Positions 43,860 through 53,660 are shown, counted from the first letter of the stretch. The stretch is 64,000 nt of DNA from CBDAUN01 sp965214875 (GCA_965214875.1 OZ243980.1:3720001-3784000); one strand, 5' to 3'. The notes: generated by a model not told the origin, from the letters alone. Numbers and translations: made by a program.

Positions 43860-44277
43860 GCTCCGCTCCGCGCAGGATTTGCCGCTCGGGTCGCCGATCT
43901 GCCCGTCATGGCGGCGACAGGTCTCCAGTATCTGTTTGAGCGCGAACACGTTCTCATCGCGGAAGTTGCCCTGCAGCGCCGCACACCGACTCCTCCGGCC
44001 GGTGCGAGCGGCGCAAAAGCCCCATGCCCATGAGCTGCTGGAGGCGCTGGCACTCCAGCACGTCGGACTTGCGCCGGTCCGGCCGCGCCAGCCCCGAGGG
44101 GTTGACTGGCCACACCTCGAAGCCGCGCTGCTCGAGCCGCCTCATGCAAGGGATCCGGCATACCCCGGCGGCCTCCACGCCACCTGCCGGATGCCGTGCT
44201 GTATGGCTCTCATGGGAGTAGCACCGGTAGCACGTAGTAGGCCACGTAGTATAGCGAAGTGCGGTATGACCACCCAT
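43860..44277 (-). mobile_element. IS110-family transposase relic
   Basis: The minus strand encodes a decayed N-terminal IS110 transposase: AGVCRIPCMRRLEQRGFEVWPVNP, RRKSDVLECQRLQQLMGMGLLRRSHRPEE. It then continues in another frame with ENVFALKQILETC. The RuvC-like signature with KSDVLDCQWLQQL-type residues is diagnostic. It is truncated and frameshifted. Confidence 0.65.
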
Positions 44278-44705
44278 TTCAGCATCATCAGCATGATACT
44301 ATGCCCTTGTCCAGCAAGCTGCAGACACGAACTACAATGCGTAACGCATTGACATTGAAGGATTCACGATTGTGTCAGCGTACCCGCTGGAGACGGGCTT
44401 ATCCACTCTCAATCAGTGGAAGAGCTGCAGTTTGCAGCTGTCAGATAGTAAATTTGATAAGGCTGCAACATATATTGGATCAAGCAATCGGGCTTTGGAG
44501 TCCTCTCGGCGATGGTGCGATGCGAAACATTCTAGCCTGAAGCTGGATAGGATCATGGGTATTCATCAGATTGTAGTCTGAAAGGTTATTTTCGCCTGTC
44601 AAAGTATCGCGACTAGAAGAAAAACGAATTTAATGTTGTCTAAATGTCGGTTAAGAGCATAAACAGACTCTTGAGCCGGTTTTGATTATCCGTGAGTGTG
44701 AAGCA
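44278..44705. other. Spacer upstream of the secreted protease-like gene
   Basis: A 69-codon frame at 44372-44581 (GTG start) has no recognisable family. The rest probably holds the promoter of the gene at 44706. No RNA gene was seen. Confidence 0.4.
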
Positions 44706-45410
44706 ATGCGTCAAAGAGTGATCTGCAAAATCAAGAAAGCTCGTGCGGTTTTAGTTCTTTTTGCGTTGCTGGCGGTCGTGCCGTCGGTCGATGCCAAACC
44801 TAGATGGCTCTATATCGCCCCGGTAACGCAGCAAACCTTGTCGTGGTGCTGGGCTGCTGTAAGTGAAATGGTGTTGAAGCACTACCGAATCGAAAGCTAT
44901 GCGCCCGATATTAGCTATCAATGCGGAATTGTCGAAACTCTCGGTGGACTGTGCCTTACCGGCTGCGAAAAGTGCGTAATGGGGATACCAACGATTTTCG
45001 ACCTATCCACGGTCATTCAGAAGTATCAGAAAATATCTAGGCCCGAATCGCTGAGACATTCAAAGGGGCGTTTTCTTGCTATTCCAAAGAAGTTGCGATT
45101 GTCTCCGAGGCAAATCATTAGTGAAGTCAATAATGACGACCCAATTGTCGCGGTCATTTCGCCCAATCGATTCGGTTCATATTACCCGCCGGGCATGGGG
45201 GAGCATGTTGCCCTGATCACCGGCTACGAAGAGCTGAACGGCAAATTTTTCATTCTTGTCAATGATCCGATGCCATTCGGAGCTGTAGGCTACGACCCTT
45301 ATCTTGAACTGCGAGCCAGACAGACTGTGTCAGGCCAATATTGGATCGAATACGACATCTTTGTCCATCACTTGAATTATACGAGTTCCATAGTCTTCGA
45401 GCGTTCTTGA
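44706..45410 (+). CDS. Secreted papain-like (C39/AvrRpt2-type) cysteine protease-like protein
   Basis: About 234 residues. A signal peptide (VLVLFALLAVVPSVDA) is followed by QQTLSWCWAAVSEMVLKHY, the Gln/Cys motif of papain-fold bacterial proteases. The catalytic His lies in GEHVALITGYEELNGKFFILVNDP (His then Asn/Asp). Extra cysteines (QCGIVETLGGLCLTGCEKC) may form disulfides. It is probably an exported peptidase; substrate unknown. ATG 44706 starts directly before the basic n-region. It stands alone. Confidence 0.7.
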   Translation: MRQRVICKIKKARAVLVLFALLAVVPSVDAKPRWLYIAPVTQQTLSWCWAAVSEMVLKHYRIESYAPDISYQCGIVETLGGLCLTGCEKCVMGIPTIFDLSTVIQKYQKISRPESLRHSKGRFLAIPKKLRLSPRQIISEVNNDDPIVAVISPNRFGSYYPPGMGEHVALITGYEELNGKFFILVNDPMPFGAVGYDPYLELRARQTVSGQYWIEYDIFVHHLNYTSSIVFERS

Positions 45411-46181
45411 GGAGATTGAATGCAAACGTACTAAAAGTTACCCGCATAGCACGAATTTCCGAGTTGAAGACGCTATGGCGATAATTGGCTGGGCGGCTAT
45501 GGAAAGCTGACATGCTTTGACCAGCTGCCTGTGCCAGGAAACCTGAAATTACTGATCGTGAAAGTCGCAATGGCAGTTGAAATGACTGATCCGTATTCCG
45601 GTCTTAAGGCGCTTAGATGAGAATAGCTGCTGGTGCCGATCAGCTTCTCAATCTCTCAGTCCCTCGGTTTAGATAGCGTTTTTGCCCACAGCCTGCCCGT
45701 GCCGGTTTTGTCCCTGCAGATTGCTTTCGCAAAATCCCATGTCTTCTATTCCGCAGGCAGGTGTTCAAGCACCACATTTGGAAACAGCTCAGAAGGGAAG
45801 GATCAGATTCGCAGTGCGCCACCTCGCAAGACGACCTGGCGATCGACTACGATCGACAAGTTTCGAGAAATTCATCGAACCTCATTCAGCTCTTTGGATC
45901 CCGAGCCTGGAAAGCGAGAGGATCGACAATTCGCCCGACTCGCGGCTTGATCGGCAAGCTCAGTCTTGATCAGTCAAAAAGGCGCTACGCTGGCTTCAGG
46001 CGGTAGAATTGGCTTGGAGGTTAGCGTAGTGGTCGTCGCGGTGATGCGTATGCCGCGAGTGTGCAACGGACCTGGATGCCTCGCAAGCGGCAATCGACCT
46101 GGCGGATGCATGCGCTTGCCGGATTATGAAGCAGCGCTTTCTTTACGGTCGTGCTTCGGGCATGTTGCAGTTGAGGCGCAA
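45411..46181. other. Accessory spacer, no gene recognised
   Basis: 770 bases with only short conflicting frames. I found no homology-like motif, RNA gene or repeat. It marks the right part of the second accessory region before the proline racemase family gene. Confidence 0.45.
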
Positions 46182-47216
46182 TCAGTTCAAAAGATCGAAT
46201 GCGTCGCCCCAGCAATCGGAAACCATGTAGCCTTGCTGGTAGGGATCGGACGGATCAATCCCGATCTGGTGAATGCCATGAATCCAGCCGCGTCCTGAAA
46301 TGCTGGGCACGACGGCCGGCAGACCGGCAACGCGAGTATCCCGCAATAGCGTCACATTGAATTTGCTATCGATGATCGAGCGTGCGATATAGGATTCGCC
46401 AAGCTCGATTTCGCCTGCGACGCGCATGAGTGCGCAGCGCGCGGAATTCCCGGTGCCGCATGGCGACCGATCTATTCGTCCCGGCGGCATGATCGTAGCG
46501 CCATTTTGCTCGCCTCGCTGATTGCGGCTGATGAACATCAGATAGGAAAGTCCGCTCAAGCCATCGATTTCGGGGTGGCGGATGTTCATGGTATGATTGA
46601 TTTCACGCTGAATGCGCAGGCCGGCATCAACCAGCTTGCGCGCCGACTCTGGACAAATTTCCAGCTCCAGCTGAGCTGGGTCGGCAAGCGCATAGTAGAT
46701 GCCGCCAAACGCGATCGAAAATTTCACTTTGCCCAAGCCTTCAACATCAACGCTGGCATCCATATCGTGCACATAGCAAGGCGGCATTTCGATTTCAACG
46801 CGCTCGCACTTGCCGTCTCGACATGTTGCGCGTGCGGTGACTAGACCTGCTGCGGTATCCAGCGCCACCGTTGTGTGCGGCTCGTTCATTTCGACCTGAC
46901 CGGTTTCCAGCAATACCGTTACGGCGCAGATGCAATTTGAGCCTGACATGGCGTGGGCCTTGTCTCCTTGCAAGACGATAAAGCCTGCATGCGCCTCAGG
47001 CCGAGTGGACGGCGGCAGCAGCACGGTGCTCATCTGCGCGAATCCGCGCGGTTCCTGAACAAGGAACCTGCGCAATGCATCGCCCTCATCGTTCATATAG
47101 TGAAGCTTTTCCGCCATGGTGCGGCCTGGCACGTCGATGATTCCTCCGGTTACGATGCGGCCGATTTCACCTTCGGCGTGCGCCTCGATCATGGTGACTG
47201 TTTTTGACCAGCGCAT
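46182..47216 (-). CDS. Proline racemase family enzyme (Ser/Cys active site)
   Basis: The 344-residue protein has the two-lobed family fold. The second-lobe catalytic motif DRSPCGTGNSAR is intact. The first-lobe motif reads AMSGSNCICAV, with Ser where the racemase Cys (MCGH) is expected. Family studies link such Ser-Cys or Thr-Cys members to hydroxyproline epimerase or trans-3-hydroxyproline dehydratase activity, so plain proline racemase is unlikely. The neighbours on the right are an SDR relic and a beta-hydroxyacid dehydrogenase. A paralogue's tail survives at 37749. Confidence 0.85.
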   Translation of the reverse strand: MRWSKTVTMIEAHAEGEIGRIVTGGIIDVPGRTMAEKLHYMNDEGDALRRFLVQEPRGFAQMSTVLLPPSTRPEAHAGFIVLQGDKAHAMSGSNCICAVTVLLETGQVEMNEPHTTVALDTAAGLVTARATCRDGKCERVEIEMPPCYVHDMDASVDVEGLGKVKFSIAFGGIYYALADPAQLELEICPESARKLVDAGLRIQREINHTMNIRHPEIDGLSGLSYLMFISRNQRGEQNGATIMPPGRIDRSPCGTGNSARCALMRVAGEIELGESYIARSIIDSKFNVTLLRDTRVAGLPAVVPSISGRGWIHGIHQIGIDPSDPYQQGYMVSDCWGDAFDLLN

Positions 47217-47521
47217 AAGCGCCTCTTATTTTCGCGGTTTGTTCATATCGTGTTGTCGGGTCATTTGAGCGGTCAGCTGACAATTGTAGTGGATTCGGTT
47301 CTTTTCGATTGCCGCTCATGATTCAGCGACGAAGCGTGAGCCAAAGCACTTCTGATAGCTATTGAGTTGCCTCATCTGAGGTATATTTCTTATCTAGATG
47401 CAGCATGCCTGGTCAATATGCCGATTAGAACGACCCAGCTCGACAACGAAGATGGGAGAAAAGCCGCATGTGAGGCATCAATCCGCTAACTCAACAATCG
47501 CACAATCATAAGCAGTAGTGC

Positions 47522-47724
47522 ATGGCAAGTAGAAATATCGTGGGCAGATTGGAAGGCAAAACCGTGTTCGTCACCGGAGCGGGCATGGGCATCGGACGCG
47601 CTAGCCAAGCGGCAAGATGGCGCGTCCGGAAGATATCGCGCCATTAGTCGTCTATCTGGCCTCTGATGAATCCAAGGCTGCAACCGGTCAGTTCTTTGTT
47701 GTCGACGGCGGCTGGACCATCTAG
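47522..47724 (+). pseudogene. Short-chain dehydrogenase with large internal deletion
   Basis: The N-terminal part, GRLEGKTVFVTGAGMGIGRASQAA, has the Rossmann TGxxxGIG motif. It is joined directly to the C-terminal MARPEDIAPLVVYLASDESK and GQFFVVDGGWTI. The catalytic Ser/Tyr-x-x-x-Lys centre is missing, so about 500-600 bases have been lost. The two pieces are in different frames across the junction near 47611. Confidence 0.75.
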
Positions 47725-47798
47725 GCTTGCCTGTTGCGACTCCATGCCAATGCGGGCAGAACCTTTTTGCGCCATCCGCCTTGAGGCGCAATGAGCTA

Positions 47799-48695
47799 AT
47801 GAGCGACAAACCGCCAATTGGCTTTGTCGGCATTGGGGCCATGGGCTACGGAATGGCGCGCAACCTGCTTCGAAACGGCTATCCGCTATGCACGGTCGCG
47901 CACAGGCGGCGCGGCCGCATTGAGAAATTGCTGCGCCATGGCGCGAACGAGCGCGACAGCTACCGCAAGCTCGCTGAACAATCCGAAATCATCATGCTAT
48001 GCCTTTCCGATTCCGAAGCGGTCTCGTCCGTAATCGAGCAGCTGATGCCTGGACTAAAGCTCGGACATACTGTTATCGACACCGGCACATCGTTGCCATG
48101 GGCATCCGAAAAACTGCATCAGCGTCTGTCGGCTAGGGGTATTGATTTTGCCGAATCGCCCGTCGCCGGAGGGGCAGCGCAGGCACTTTCGGGCGAGCTT
48201 GGCGCCATGGTGGGCGCATCGCCTAAGGTCTTTGCCGCCATTGAGCCGGTCATCGGCGTTTTTTGCTCGAATGTGGAGCACTTCGGTCCAGTCGGTCGCG
48301 CATCGCGCGCCAAGCTGATCAGCAACCATCTGGTGCTGAATATGGCGGCGCTGGTCTACGAGACATTCAGCTCGGCCGCCTTGAACGACATCGACTGGGA
48401 AAAGCTGTACCGGCCCATGCTGTGCGGTTCCGGAAACTCCGTAGTGCTGCAGCGGATCATCGGCAACGCAATCAAGGGTGATTTCGCAGGCTATATCTTC
48501 AGTGTGGATAACGCGCGCAAGGATCTTGAGTATATCGCTCAATTGAATCGGGAGATGGAGGGCGCAGTCGGAATGACCGATTCGGCATTGCATCTGTTCC
48601 GAAAGGCCGCCAAGCTCGGCTACGGAGATAAGATGATTTCCGAATTGCTTGAGCCGGATGTTCGTCGCGCACTGATGGAGAGCGAAGAATCGTAG
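47799..48695 (+). CDS. Beta-hydroxyacid dehydrogenase (3-hydroxyisobutyrate/tartronate semialdehyde type)
   Basis: The 298-residue protein has an N-terminal NAD(P) motif GFVGIGAMGYGMARNLLRNGY. The substrate-binding DTGTSLPWASEKL and FAESPVAGG follow, and the catalytic Lys region is RAKLISNHLVLN. It oxidises a small beta-hydroxyacid; the exact substrate cannot be read from sequence. ATG 47799 is chosen. It overlaps nothing and precedes a HAD gene. Confidence 0.85.
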   Translation: MSDKPPIGFVGIGAMGYGMARNLLRNGYPLCTVAHRRRGRIEKLLRHGANERDSYRKLAEQSEIIMLCLSDSEAVSSVIEQLMPGLKLGHTVIDTGTSLPWASEKLHQRLSARGIDFAESPVAGGAAQALSGELGAMVGASPKVFAAIEPVIGVFCSNVEHFGPVGRASRAKLISNHLVLNMAALVYETFSSAALNDIDWEKLYRPMLCGSGNSVVLQRIIGNAIKGDFAGYIFSVDNARKDLEYIAQLNREMEGAVGMTDSALHLFRKAAKLGYGDKMISELLEPDVRRALMESEES

Positions 48696-48709
48696 CGGGG
48701 CGATTGGGC

Positions 48710-49210
48710 ATGGATAATGTTTTGATCAGTTCAAGTTCTGTGCTGTATTGCGACATGGACGGCGTCTTGTGCGACTTTTTCAGCTCGGCATGCGCTATTT
48801 CAGGCAAGCCGCCAGGAGAGCTGAGCGTAAAGGAGCTATGGCGCCATGTCAGAAAGGTCGATGATTTTTGGGAGTCGCTTCAATGGATGCCCGGCGGACG
48901 TGCGCTCTGGGAGCATATTGAGCGGCACCAGCCGCACATTTTATCCTCGATCGCCGCAAGCGACCCGAATTGCGCGCCCGGCAAGCTGAAGTGGTTGAGG
49001 CAGAATCTGAACTTCACCGACTCAGAGCGCATCCACCTGCCCCGGCGCAAGGACAAGTGCCTTTTCGCAGTCGCCGGCGAGACGGCAAACGTTCTAGTTG
49101 ACGACTACATCCGCAATATTAGCGAGTGGGAGGCCAAAGGCGGCATCGCAATCCATCACCAAGATGCTGACGAAACAATCGAAAGGCTAAAGGGGCTTGG
49201 CTTCGGCTAG
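48710..49210 (+). CDS. HAD-family 5'-nucleotidase-like phosphatase
   Basis: The 166-residue HAD protein has motif I YCDMDGVLCDFF (nucleophile and acid Asp) and the motif IV region NVLVDDYIRNISEWEAKGG. Small proteins of this kind resemble deoxyribonucleotidases. It follows the dehydrogenase by 14 bases, possibly in one transcript. ATG 48710 is preferred over the TTG two codons upstream. Confidence 0.75.
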   Translation: MDNVLISSSSVLYCDMDGVLCDFFSSACAISGKPPGELSVKELWRHVRKVDDFWESLQWMPGGRALWEHIERHQPHILSSIAASDPNCAPGKLKWLRQNLNFTDSERIHLPRRKDKCLFAVAGETANVLVDDYIRNISEWEAKGGIAIHHQDADETIERLKGLGFG

Positions 49211-49389
49211 CAAGACAAATCCGCAGCGGTTGTTCCAGATGCACGATTCGCCGCCCGGCACCGCTTCTGCCGCGACAGCATTAAACTCGCAGCTTCAAGC
49301 AGCATCGTCAAACGGTGACGAAGCGCCGTGAATATGCGGCGGTTAGCGCAAGCTTTTGCGGTGTCGTGAAGAAAGTTGCGCACCTGCGG

Positions 49390-49417
49390 TTGATTTTTGA
49401 ATATTAGTTCCTATAAT
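49390..49417 (+). promoter_or_regulatory. Promoter of groESL
   Basis: TTGATT (49390-49395) and TATAAT (49412-49417) with a 16-base spacer lie directly before the CIRCE element. This is a vegetative sigma-70 type promoter about 190 bases upstream of groES. Confidence 0.65.
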
Positions 49418-49419
49418 TG

Positions 49420-49446
49420 TTAGCACTCGTTTAATGTGAGTGCTAA
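49420..49446. promoter_or_regulatory. CIRCE operator (HrcA site)
   Basis: TTAGCACTC-N9-GAGTGCTAA matches the CIRCE consensus exactly. It overlaps the transcription start region of the groESL promoter. It implies repression by HrcA, which is not in this window. Confidence 0.95.
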
Positions 49447-49606
49447 CAACTCGACTTAAGCGAGTTTTGCTTAGATGCCAAAACAACTAGGGTTTGCTCG
49501 AAGTTGAGCTGGTTCAGGCAAGTGATTGATGCGTGCGGCAATAAATGCCGCGCGGATTATTTTGAAATTTCATGAAATGAAACGGACAATCCAGAAGGAG
49601 GTATGA

Positions 49607-49897
49607 ATGAACATTCGCCCGCTTCATGATCGTGTCGTCGTTCGCAGAGTCGAAGACGAGAGGAAAAGCCCCGGCGGAATCGTGATTCCCGACGCGGCTG
49701 CTGAAAAGCCGATGCAAGGCGTTGTGCTGGCAGTCGGCAACGGCAAAGTCAAAGACGACGGATCATTGCGTCCTCTCGACGTCAAAGTCGATGACAAAGT
49801 GCTTTTCGGCAAATACTCCGGCACCGAGTTCAGGCTCGATGGCGAGGAAGTGCTCATGATGCGTGAAGACGACATCATGGGAGTGCTCGAAAGCTAG
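49607..49897 (+). CDS. groES: Co-chaperonin GroES
   Basis: The 96-residue protein has MNIRPLHDRVVVRRVEDE, the mobile loop EERKSPGGIVIPDAAAEKP-type segment and YSGTEFRLDGEEVLMMREDDIMGVL. It caps the GroEL ring. A strong AAGGAGGT Shine-Dalgarno sequence lies directly upstream. It is controlled by the CIRCE element and followed by groEL. Confidence 0.98.
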   Translation: MNIRPLHDRVVVRRVEDERKSPGGIVIPDAAAEKPMQGVVLAVGNGKVKDDGSLRPLDVKVDDKVLFGKYSGTEFRLDGEEVLMMREDDIMGVLES

Positions 49898-49937
49898 TTG
49901 AATCATTACACACAACTGACATAGGAGAAATTCACTT

Positions 49938-51566
49938 ATGGCTGCGAAAGAAGTCAAGTTCGGTGAGAGCGCCCGCGGCAAGATCGTGCACGGCGTTACT
50001 TTGCTAGCTGACGCGGTAAAGGTAACTCTCGGCCCGAAAGGTCGAAATGTAGTCCTGGAAAAGTCGTTCGGCGCGCCGACCGTCACTAAGGACGGCGTAT
50101 CGGTGGCGAAGGAAGTCGAACTTAAAGACAAATTTGAAAACATGGGTGCCCAAATGCTCAAAGAAGTGGCGTCGAAGACTTCAGACGTTGCGGGCGATGG
50201 CACAACTACGGCCACAGTGCTGGCTCACTCGATGCTGCGCGAAGGTCTTAAAGCCGTCGCTGCCGGCATGAACCCGATGGATCTTAAGCGGGGCATCGAC
50301 AAAGGTGTTAGTGCCGCGGTTCAAAGTCTGCAAGATCTTTCCAAGCCTTGCTCGGACCATACAGAGATCGCTCAGGTCGGAACCGTTTCGGCGAATGCCG
50401 ACGAAGCCGTCGGCAACATCATTGCCGAAGCGATGAAAACTGTCGGCAAGGAAGGCGTGATTACTGTCGAAGAAGGCTCCACTTTGGATAACGAGCTTGA
50501 TATCGTCGAAGGCATGCAGTTCGACCGCGGATACCTCTCGCCTTATTTCATCAACAATCAGGAAAGCATGTCCGTTGAGCTGGAGAATCCGGTGATTCTT
50601 GTCCATGACAAGAAGATATCCAATATCCGCGACCTGCTGCCGCTGTTGGAGCAGGTTGCGAAAGCCGGACGTCCGCTGATGGTTATTGCTGAAGACATCG
50701 AAGGCGAGGCGCTGGCGACTCTCGTGGTCAACAACATGCGCGGAATCGTCAAGGTCTGCGGTGTGAAGGCGCCGGGCTTCGGCGACCGCCGCAAGGCCAT
50801 GCTGCAGGACATCGCGATCCTGTGCGCAGGCCAAGTGGTATCCGAAGAGGTCGGCATGAGCTTGGAGAACACCAAGATCGAAGAGCTCGGGTCGGCCAAG
50901 CGCGTTCAGATCACCAAGGAGAACACCACGATCATTGATGGCGCCGGCAACAAGGATGACATCCATGCCCGCGTCAATCAGATTCGCGCGCAGATTGAGG
51001 AAGCGACTTCCGACTATGACAAAGAGAAAATGCAAGAGCGCGTCGCCAAGCTGGCGGGCGGTGTTGCCGTGATCAAAGTCGGCGCTGCGACCGAAGTCGA
51101 AATGAAAGAGAAAAAGGCCCGCGTCGAAGACGCGCTGCACGCGACCCGTGCAGCCGTTGAGGAAGGCGTTGTGCCCGGCGGCGGTGTTGCCTTGGTGCGA
51201 GCCATCAAGAGCGTAACCAAGGTTAAAGGCGACAATGCCGATCAGGATGTCGGTGCGCGCATTGTTCAGCGATCGCTGGAAGAGCCGCTGCGGCAGATCG
51301 TCGCAAACGCTGGCGAGGATAGCTCCGTAGTGCTTAACAAGGTTGCTGAATCAAGCGCTAATGAAGGCTACGATGCAGCCAGCGGCAAGTACGGCGACAT
51401 GATCGGGTTGGGCATTCTCGACCCGACGAAGGTTACCCGAACCGCGCTTCAGAATGCCGCTTCCATTGCAGGGTTGATGATTACAACCGAAGCGATGGTT
51501 GCGGAGATTCCGGAAGACAAGCCGGCAATGCCGGCCGGTCCGCCGGACATGGGCGGAATGATGTAG
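49938..51566 (+). CDS. groEL: Chaperonin GroEL
   Basis: The 542-residue protein has the ATP-binding LGPKGRNVVLEKSFG, DGTTTATVLA, the signature AAVEEGVVPGGGVAL and the C-terminal Gly-Met tail GGMM. It folds proteins in the cytoplasm with GroES. The gene is followed by a strong hairpin terminator. Confidence 0.98.
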   Translation: MAAKEVKFGESARGKIVHGVTLLADAVKVTLGPKGRNVVLEKSFGAPTVTKDGVSVAKEVELKDKFENMGAQMLKEVASKTSDVAGDGTTTATVLAHSMLREGLKAVAAGMNPMDLKRGIDKGVSAAVQSLQDLSKPCSDHTEIAQVGTVSANADEAVGNIIAEAMKTVGKEGVITVEEGSTLDNELDIVEGMQFDRGYLSPYFINNQESMSVELENPVILVHDKKISNIRDLLPLLEQVAKAGRPLMVIAEDIEGEALATLVVNNMRGIVKVCGVKAPGFGDRRKAMLQDIAILCAGQVVSEEVGMSLENTKIEELGSAKRVQITKENTTIIDGAGNKDDIHARVNQIRAQIEEATSDYDKEKMQERVAKLAGGVAVIKVGAATEVEMKEKKARVEDALHATRAAVEEGVVPGGGVALVRAIKSVTKVKGDNADQDVGARIVQRSLEEPLRQIVANAGEDSSVVLNKVAESSANEGYDAASGKYGDMIGLGILDPTKVTRTALQNAASIAGLMITTEAMVAEIPEDKPAMPAGPPDMGGMM

Positions 51567-51585
51567 CCCAATTCGCATAGCGAAC

Positions 51586-51614
51586 AAAAAGCCCTGCTTC
51601 ATGCAGGGCTTTTT
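51586..51614 (+). terminator. Rho-independent terminator of groESL
   Basis: A hairpin with arms AAAAGCCCTGC and GCAGGGCTTTT, a short loop and a T-run lies 20 bases after the groEL stop. Confidence 0.92.
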
Positions 51615-51855
51615 GCTTATGGCGGGTTGCGCGAATGCGTCCACATATAGTTGTCGCATGAGCGTTGCTTTTCATTCAGGCATTTATGGCGGCTTGCTCG
51701 GCAGTCTAAGTCAGGCAATATGGTGAAAGCCTCCAAATCGAATTCGAATTGCCGACTCCGAAACTGCAACCAATTTACGATCTTGCTTGCTTTGAGACGT
51801 TCATCAATAGATTCTGCAACTGGGACGATAAATTCTCTAGCGCATCCAATTCGTT

Positions 51856-52743
51856 TTAGGTGTTTTCGTTCTGCGGCTTTTGGTATTCCTGGAATCTACA
51901 GTACGGTAATTCACCTATCCGTCTAGCCAGTTTGACAGCCAGTTGCTCGATGCTTGCTTGTTTTAGTGCGACCTTGCTTTCTTGGTCCGCAGAGAGCCTT
52001 TTCTGGTCCAAATGTATCTTTGCATCTTCAATTGGATTCGCTGAACTTTCAAAGAAAATTTTTCTCGCCTGATTGTCCCTCAGTACGCGGGGCAAACTAC
52101 GGACATTTGCTGAATCGCGGATCTTTCGGCTTTTTATCCAATTTCCGAAATCTCCCAAATCCAAATTGGCGGCAAAAATAGCTTTTTTGATTTTTGGTCT
52201 TTGCAACTCTACGAATTTGTTAAATCGGTCAATCTTGAGTGCCGAGTCGTCTGCATTGTTTCGATAGTACTCATTCATATCTTCGCAAGCGCAAATTTGG
52301 CGCTCAATGTCTGCTTTGTTTTCGTCACGCAACGCAATAATTTTTGCGTACTCAAGAAAGTCGGTGTTCCTTAGTTCGTGAAGGTGTCGTGCTTTTTCAT
52401 ATGCGGGCCACTCTCTAGCCCCCACAAGATGCGCTGCTACGCGAATAGTTTCGATTTCTTTTTGGCTTGGGTTTTCAAGTAGCGTTGAGTTTATAGTTGA
52501 CCACTCGCCACGTATGCCCTCTTTAAAGAAGAGTTTGTAGATCGCAAGTCTAGTGTTTCCATCAATACAGGTAAATCTATTGCCGCTCTGAATGACAGCT
52601 ATTGGCACCACTATTCCGCCACTGGCTTGAATTGAGTCTTTGAGTCTTTCAAATGAGGCGGAATTCTGCCCCTTTCCTGCAGACTGCAACGCAAAGTGGA
52701 TTCGCTCAGGGTTTAGATCATTACCAAACTTCTCCAGCGCCAC
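51856..52743 (-). CDS. ParB/Srx-fold domain protein
   Basis: The 295-residue protein has an N-terminal ParB-nuclease/sulfiredoxin-like fold: RLKDSIQASGGIVVPIAVI followed by FTCIDGNTRLAIYKL, the G-N-T/R box. The rest is helical and charged. Such stand-alone proteins are common in defence and mobile islands, where some act as regulators or nucleases. It is opposite in strand to groEL and opens the right-hand accessory island. Specific function unknown. Confidence 0.65.
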   Translation of the reverse strand: MALEKFGNDLNPERIHFALQSAGKGQNSASFERLKDSIQASGGIVVPIAVIQSGNRFTCIDGNTRLAIYKLFFKEGIRGEWSTINSTLLENPSQKEIETIRVAAHLVGAREWPAYEKARHLHELRNTDFLEYAKIIALRDENKADIERQICACEDMNEYYRNNADDSALKIDRFNKFVELQRPKIKKAIFAANLDLGDFGNWIKSRKIRDSANVRSLPRVLRDNQARKIFFESSANPIEDAKIHLDQKRLSADQESKVALKQASIEQLAVKLARRIGELPYCRFQEYQKPQNENT

Positions 52744-53108
52744 TTTTATTCTGGGGTTTTGCGTGTCTTAGTCGATTAGATTGATATTCAATTGCTGAGT
52801 GTTTTGAATCATTTCTGCAATTTTCCCGATGTCTTAAGTAGAAATTCGTTTTTCATCTAGCTGTTCGCCGGAATGCTGCTCCCGCCACCTTTGAACCCGA
52901 CTGCATCTTCAGAACCGAACAAATAGACGTGTCCTTAAATCAAATCCGAACGTCTAACCATCGTGACGGGCCGCTTGTAATCTCGGCAGAAGTAAAGCGT
53001 GAGATGCGTCAATCTGATTTCTAATATACTTCGAATCGACCATATCATTCTCTCTTAGTAAAAGAATAGATCGGTAGGCAGGCATTTGCACTTTAAAGAG
53101 GAAAACCA
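52744..53108. other. Intergenic region, divergent promoters likely
   Basis: It lies between the ParB-fold gene (minus) and the membrane coiled-coil gene (plus). The sequence is AT-rich with no supported coding region. AGAGGA precedes the start at 53109. Confidence 0.45.
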
Positions 53109-53609
53109 ATGAATCCGGAATACTGGGCACTTGGATTATCGGTGACAGCAATAATTGCGGCCATTTCACTTGCATATAAATTCGGTAAATGGCAAGGGCA
53201 AGTAGACAACGATCGCAACAATTTCAAAGAATTTATGAAAGAAGTTCGATCTGATATCAAGGAAATCATGTCGCGGTTGCCCGCAAAACCCATATCAAGT
53301 TCCAGTCCAATCCAACTTACAGAATTGGGAAAACGGATATCAAAGAAAATAGGCGCTGAATCTTGGGCTAAGAATGCTGCCCAAGAAATGATTGAAGATA
53401 CGAAGGGGATGGATGCGCTGAAAGTCCAGGAACAGTCATTCGAAAAAGCTCGGAATTTTGAGCCGGACGAAAATCTATTGCAAGATATGCGGGATTCGGC
53501 TTTTCAAGAGGGCATAGGTCTTGATGGCGTAAGAGATGTTCTCGGAGTAGAATTGAGAGACCAATTGCTTTCCATGCATGAGAAGACGGAAGATTCCATC
53601 AAAAAATAA
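53109..53609 (+). CDS. Membrane-anchored helical protein of unknown function
   Basis: The 166-residue protein has one N-terminal membrane helix (WALGLSVTAIIAAISLAYKF) followed by a cytoplasmic helical region. LTELGKRISKKIGAESW resembles a small helix-turn-helix. A charged C-terminus ends KTEDSIKK. I do not recognise a family. A decayed copy of the GHKL ATPase gene begins 52 bases downstream, so it may once have belonged to a related operon. Confidence 0.6.
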   Translation: MNPEYWALGLSVTAIIAAISLAYKFGKWQGQVDNDRNNFKEFMKEVRSDIKEIMSRLPAKPISSSSPIQLTELGKRISKKIGAESWAKNAAQEMIEDTKGMDALKVQEQSFEKARNFEPDENLLQDMRDSAFQEGIGLDGVRDVLGVELRDQLLSMHEKTEDSIKK

Positions 53610-53660
53610 ACTGAATAAATTGACCGTATGCGAAACCAATGAGCTTTCCCCAGAAAGACT

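Noticed and set aside
45633..45969. Open frames of about 100 codons upstream of the proline racemase family gene
   Set aside because: Three frames overlap here with no start signal, no hydrophobic or catalytic pattern and atypical composition.
37749..46223. The similar 39-base sequences at 37749 and 46182 as attachment-site repeats of an 8.4 kb island
   Set aside because: Five of the six differences are synonymous in the proline racemase reading frame and both end at the gene's stop codon, so paralogous coding sequence explains them better than att sites.
50181..51140. 319-codon open frame antisense to groEL
   Set aside because: It is the complement of a highly conserved groEL sequence and shows no domain of its own.
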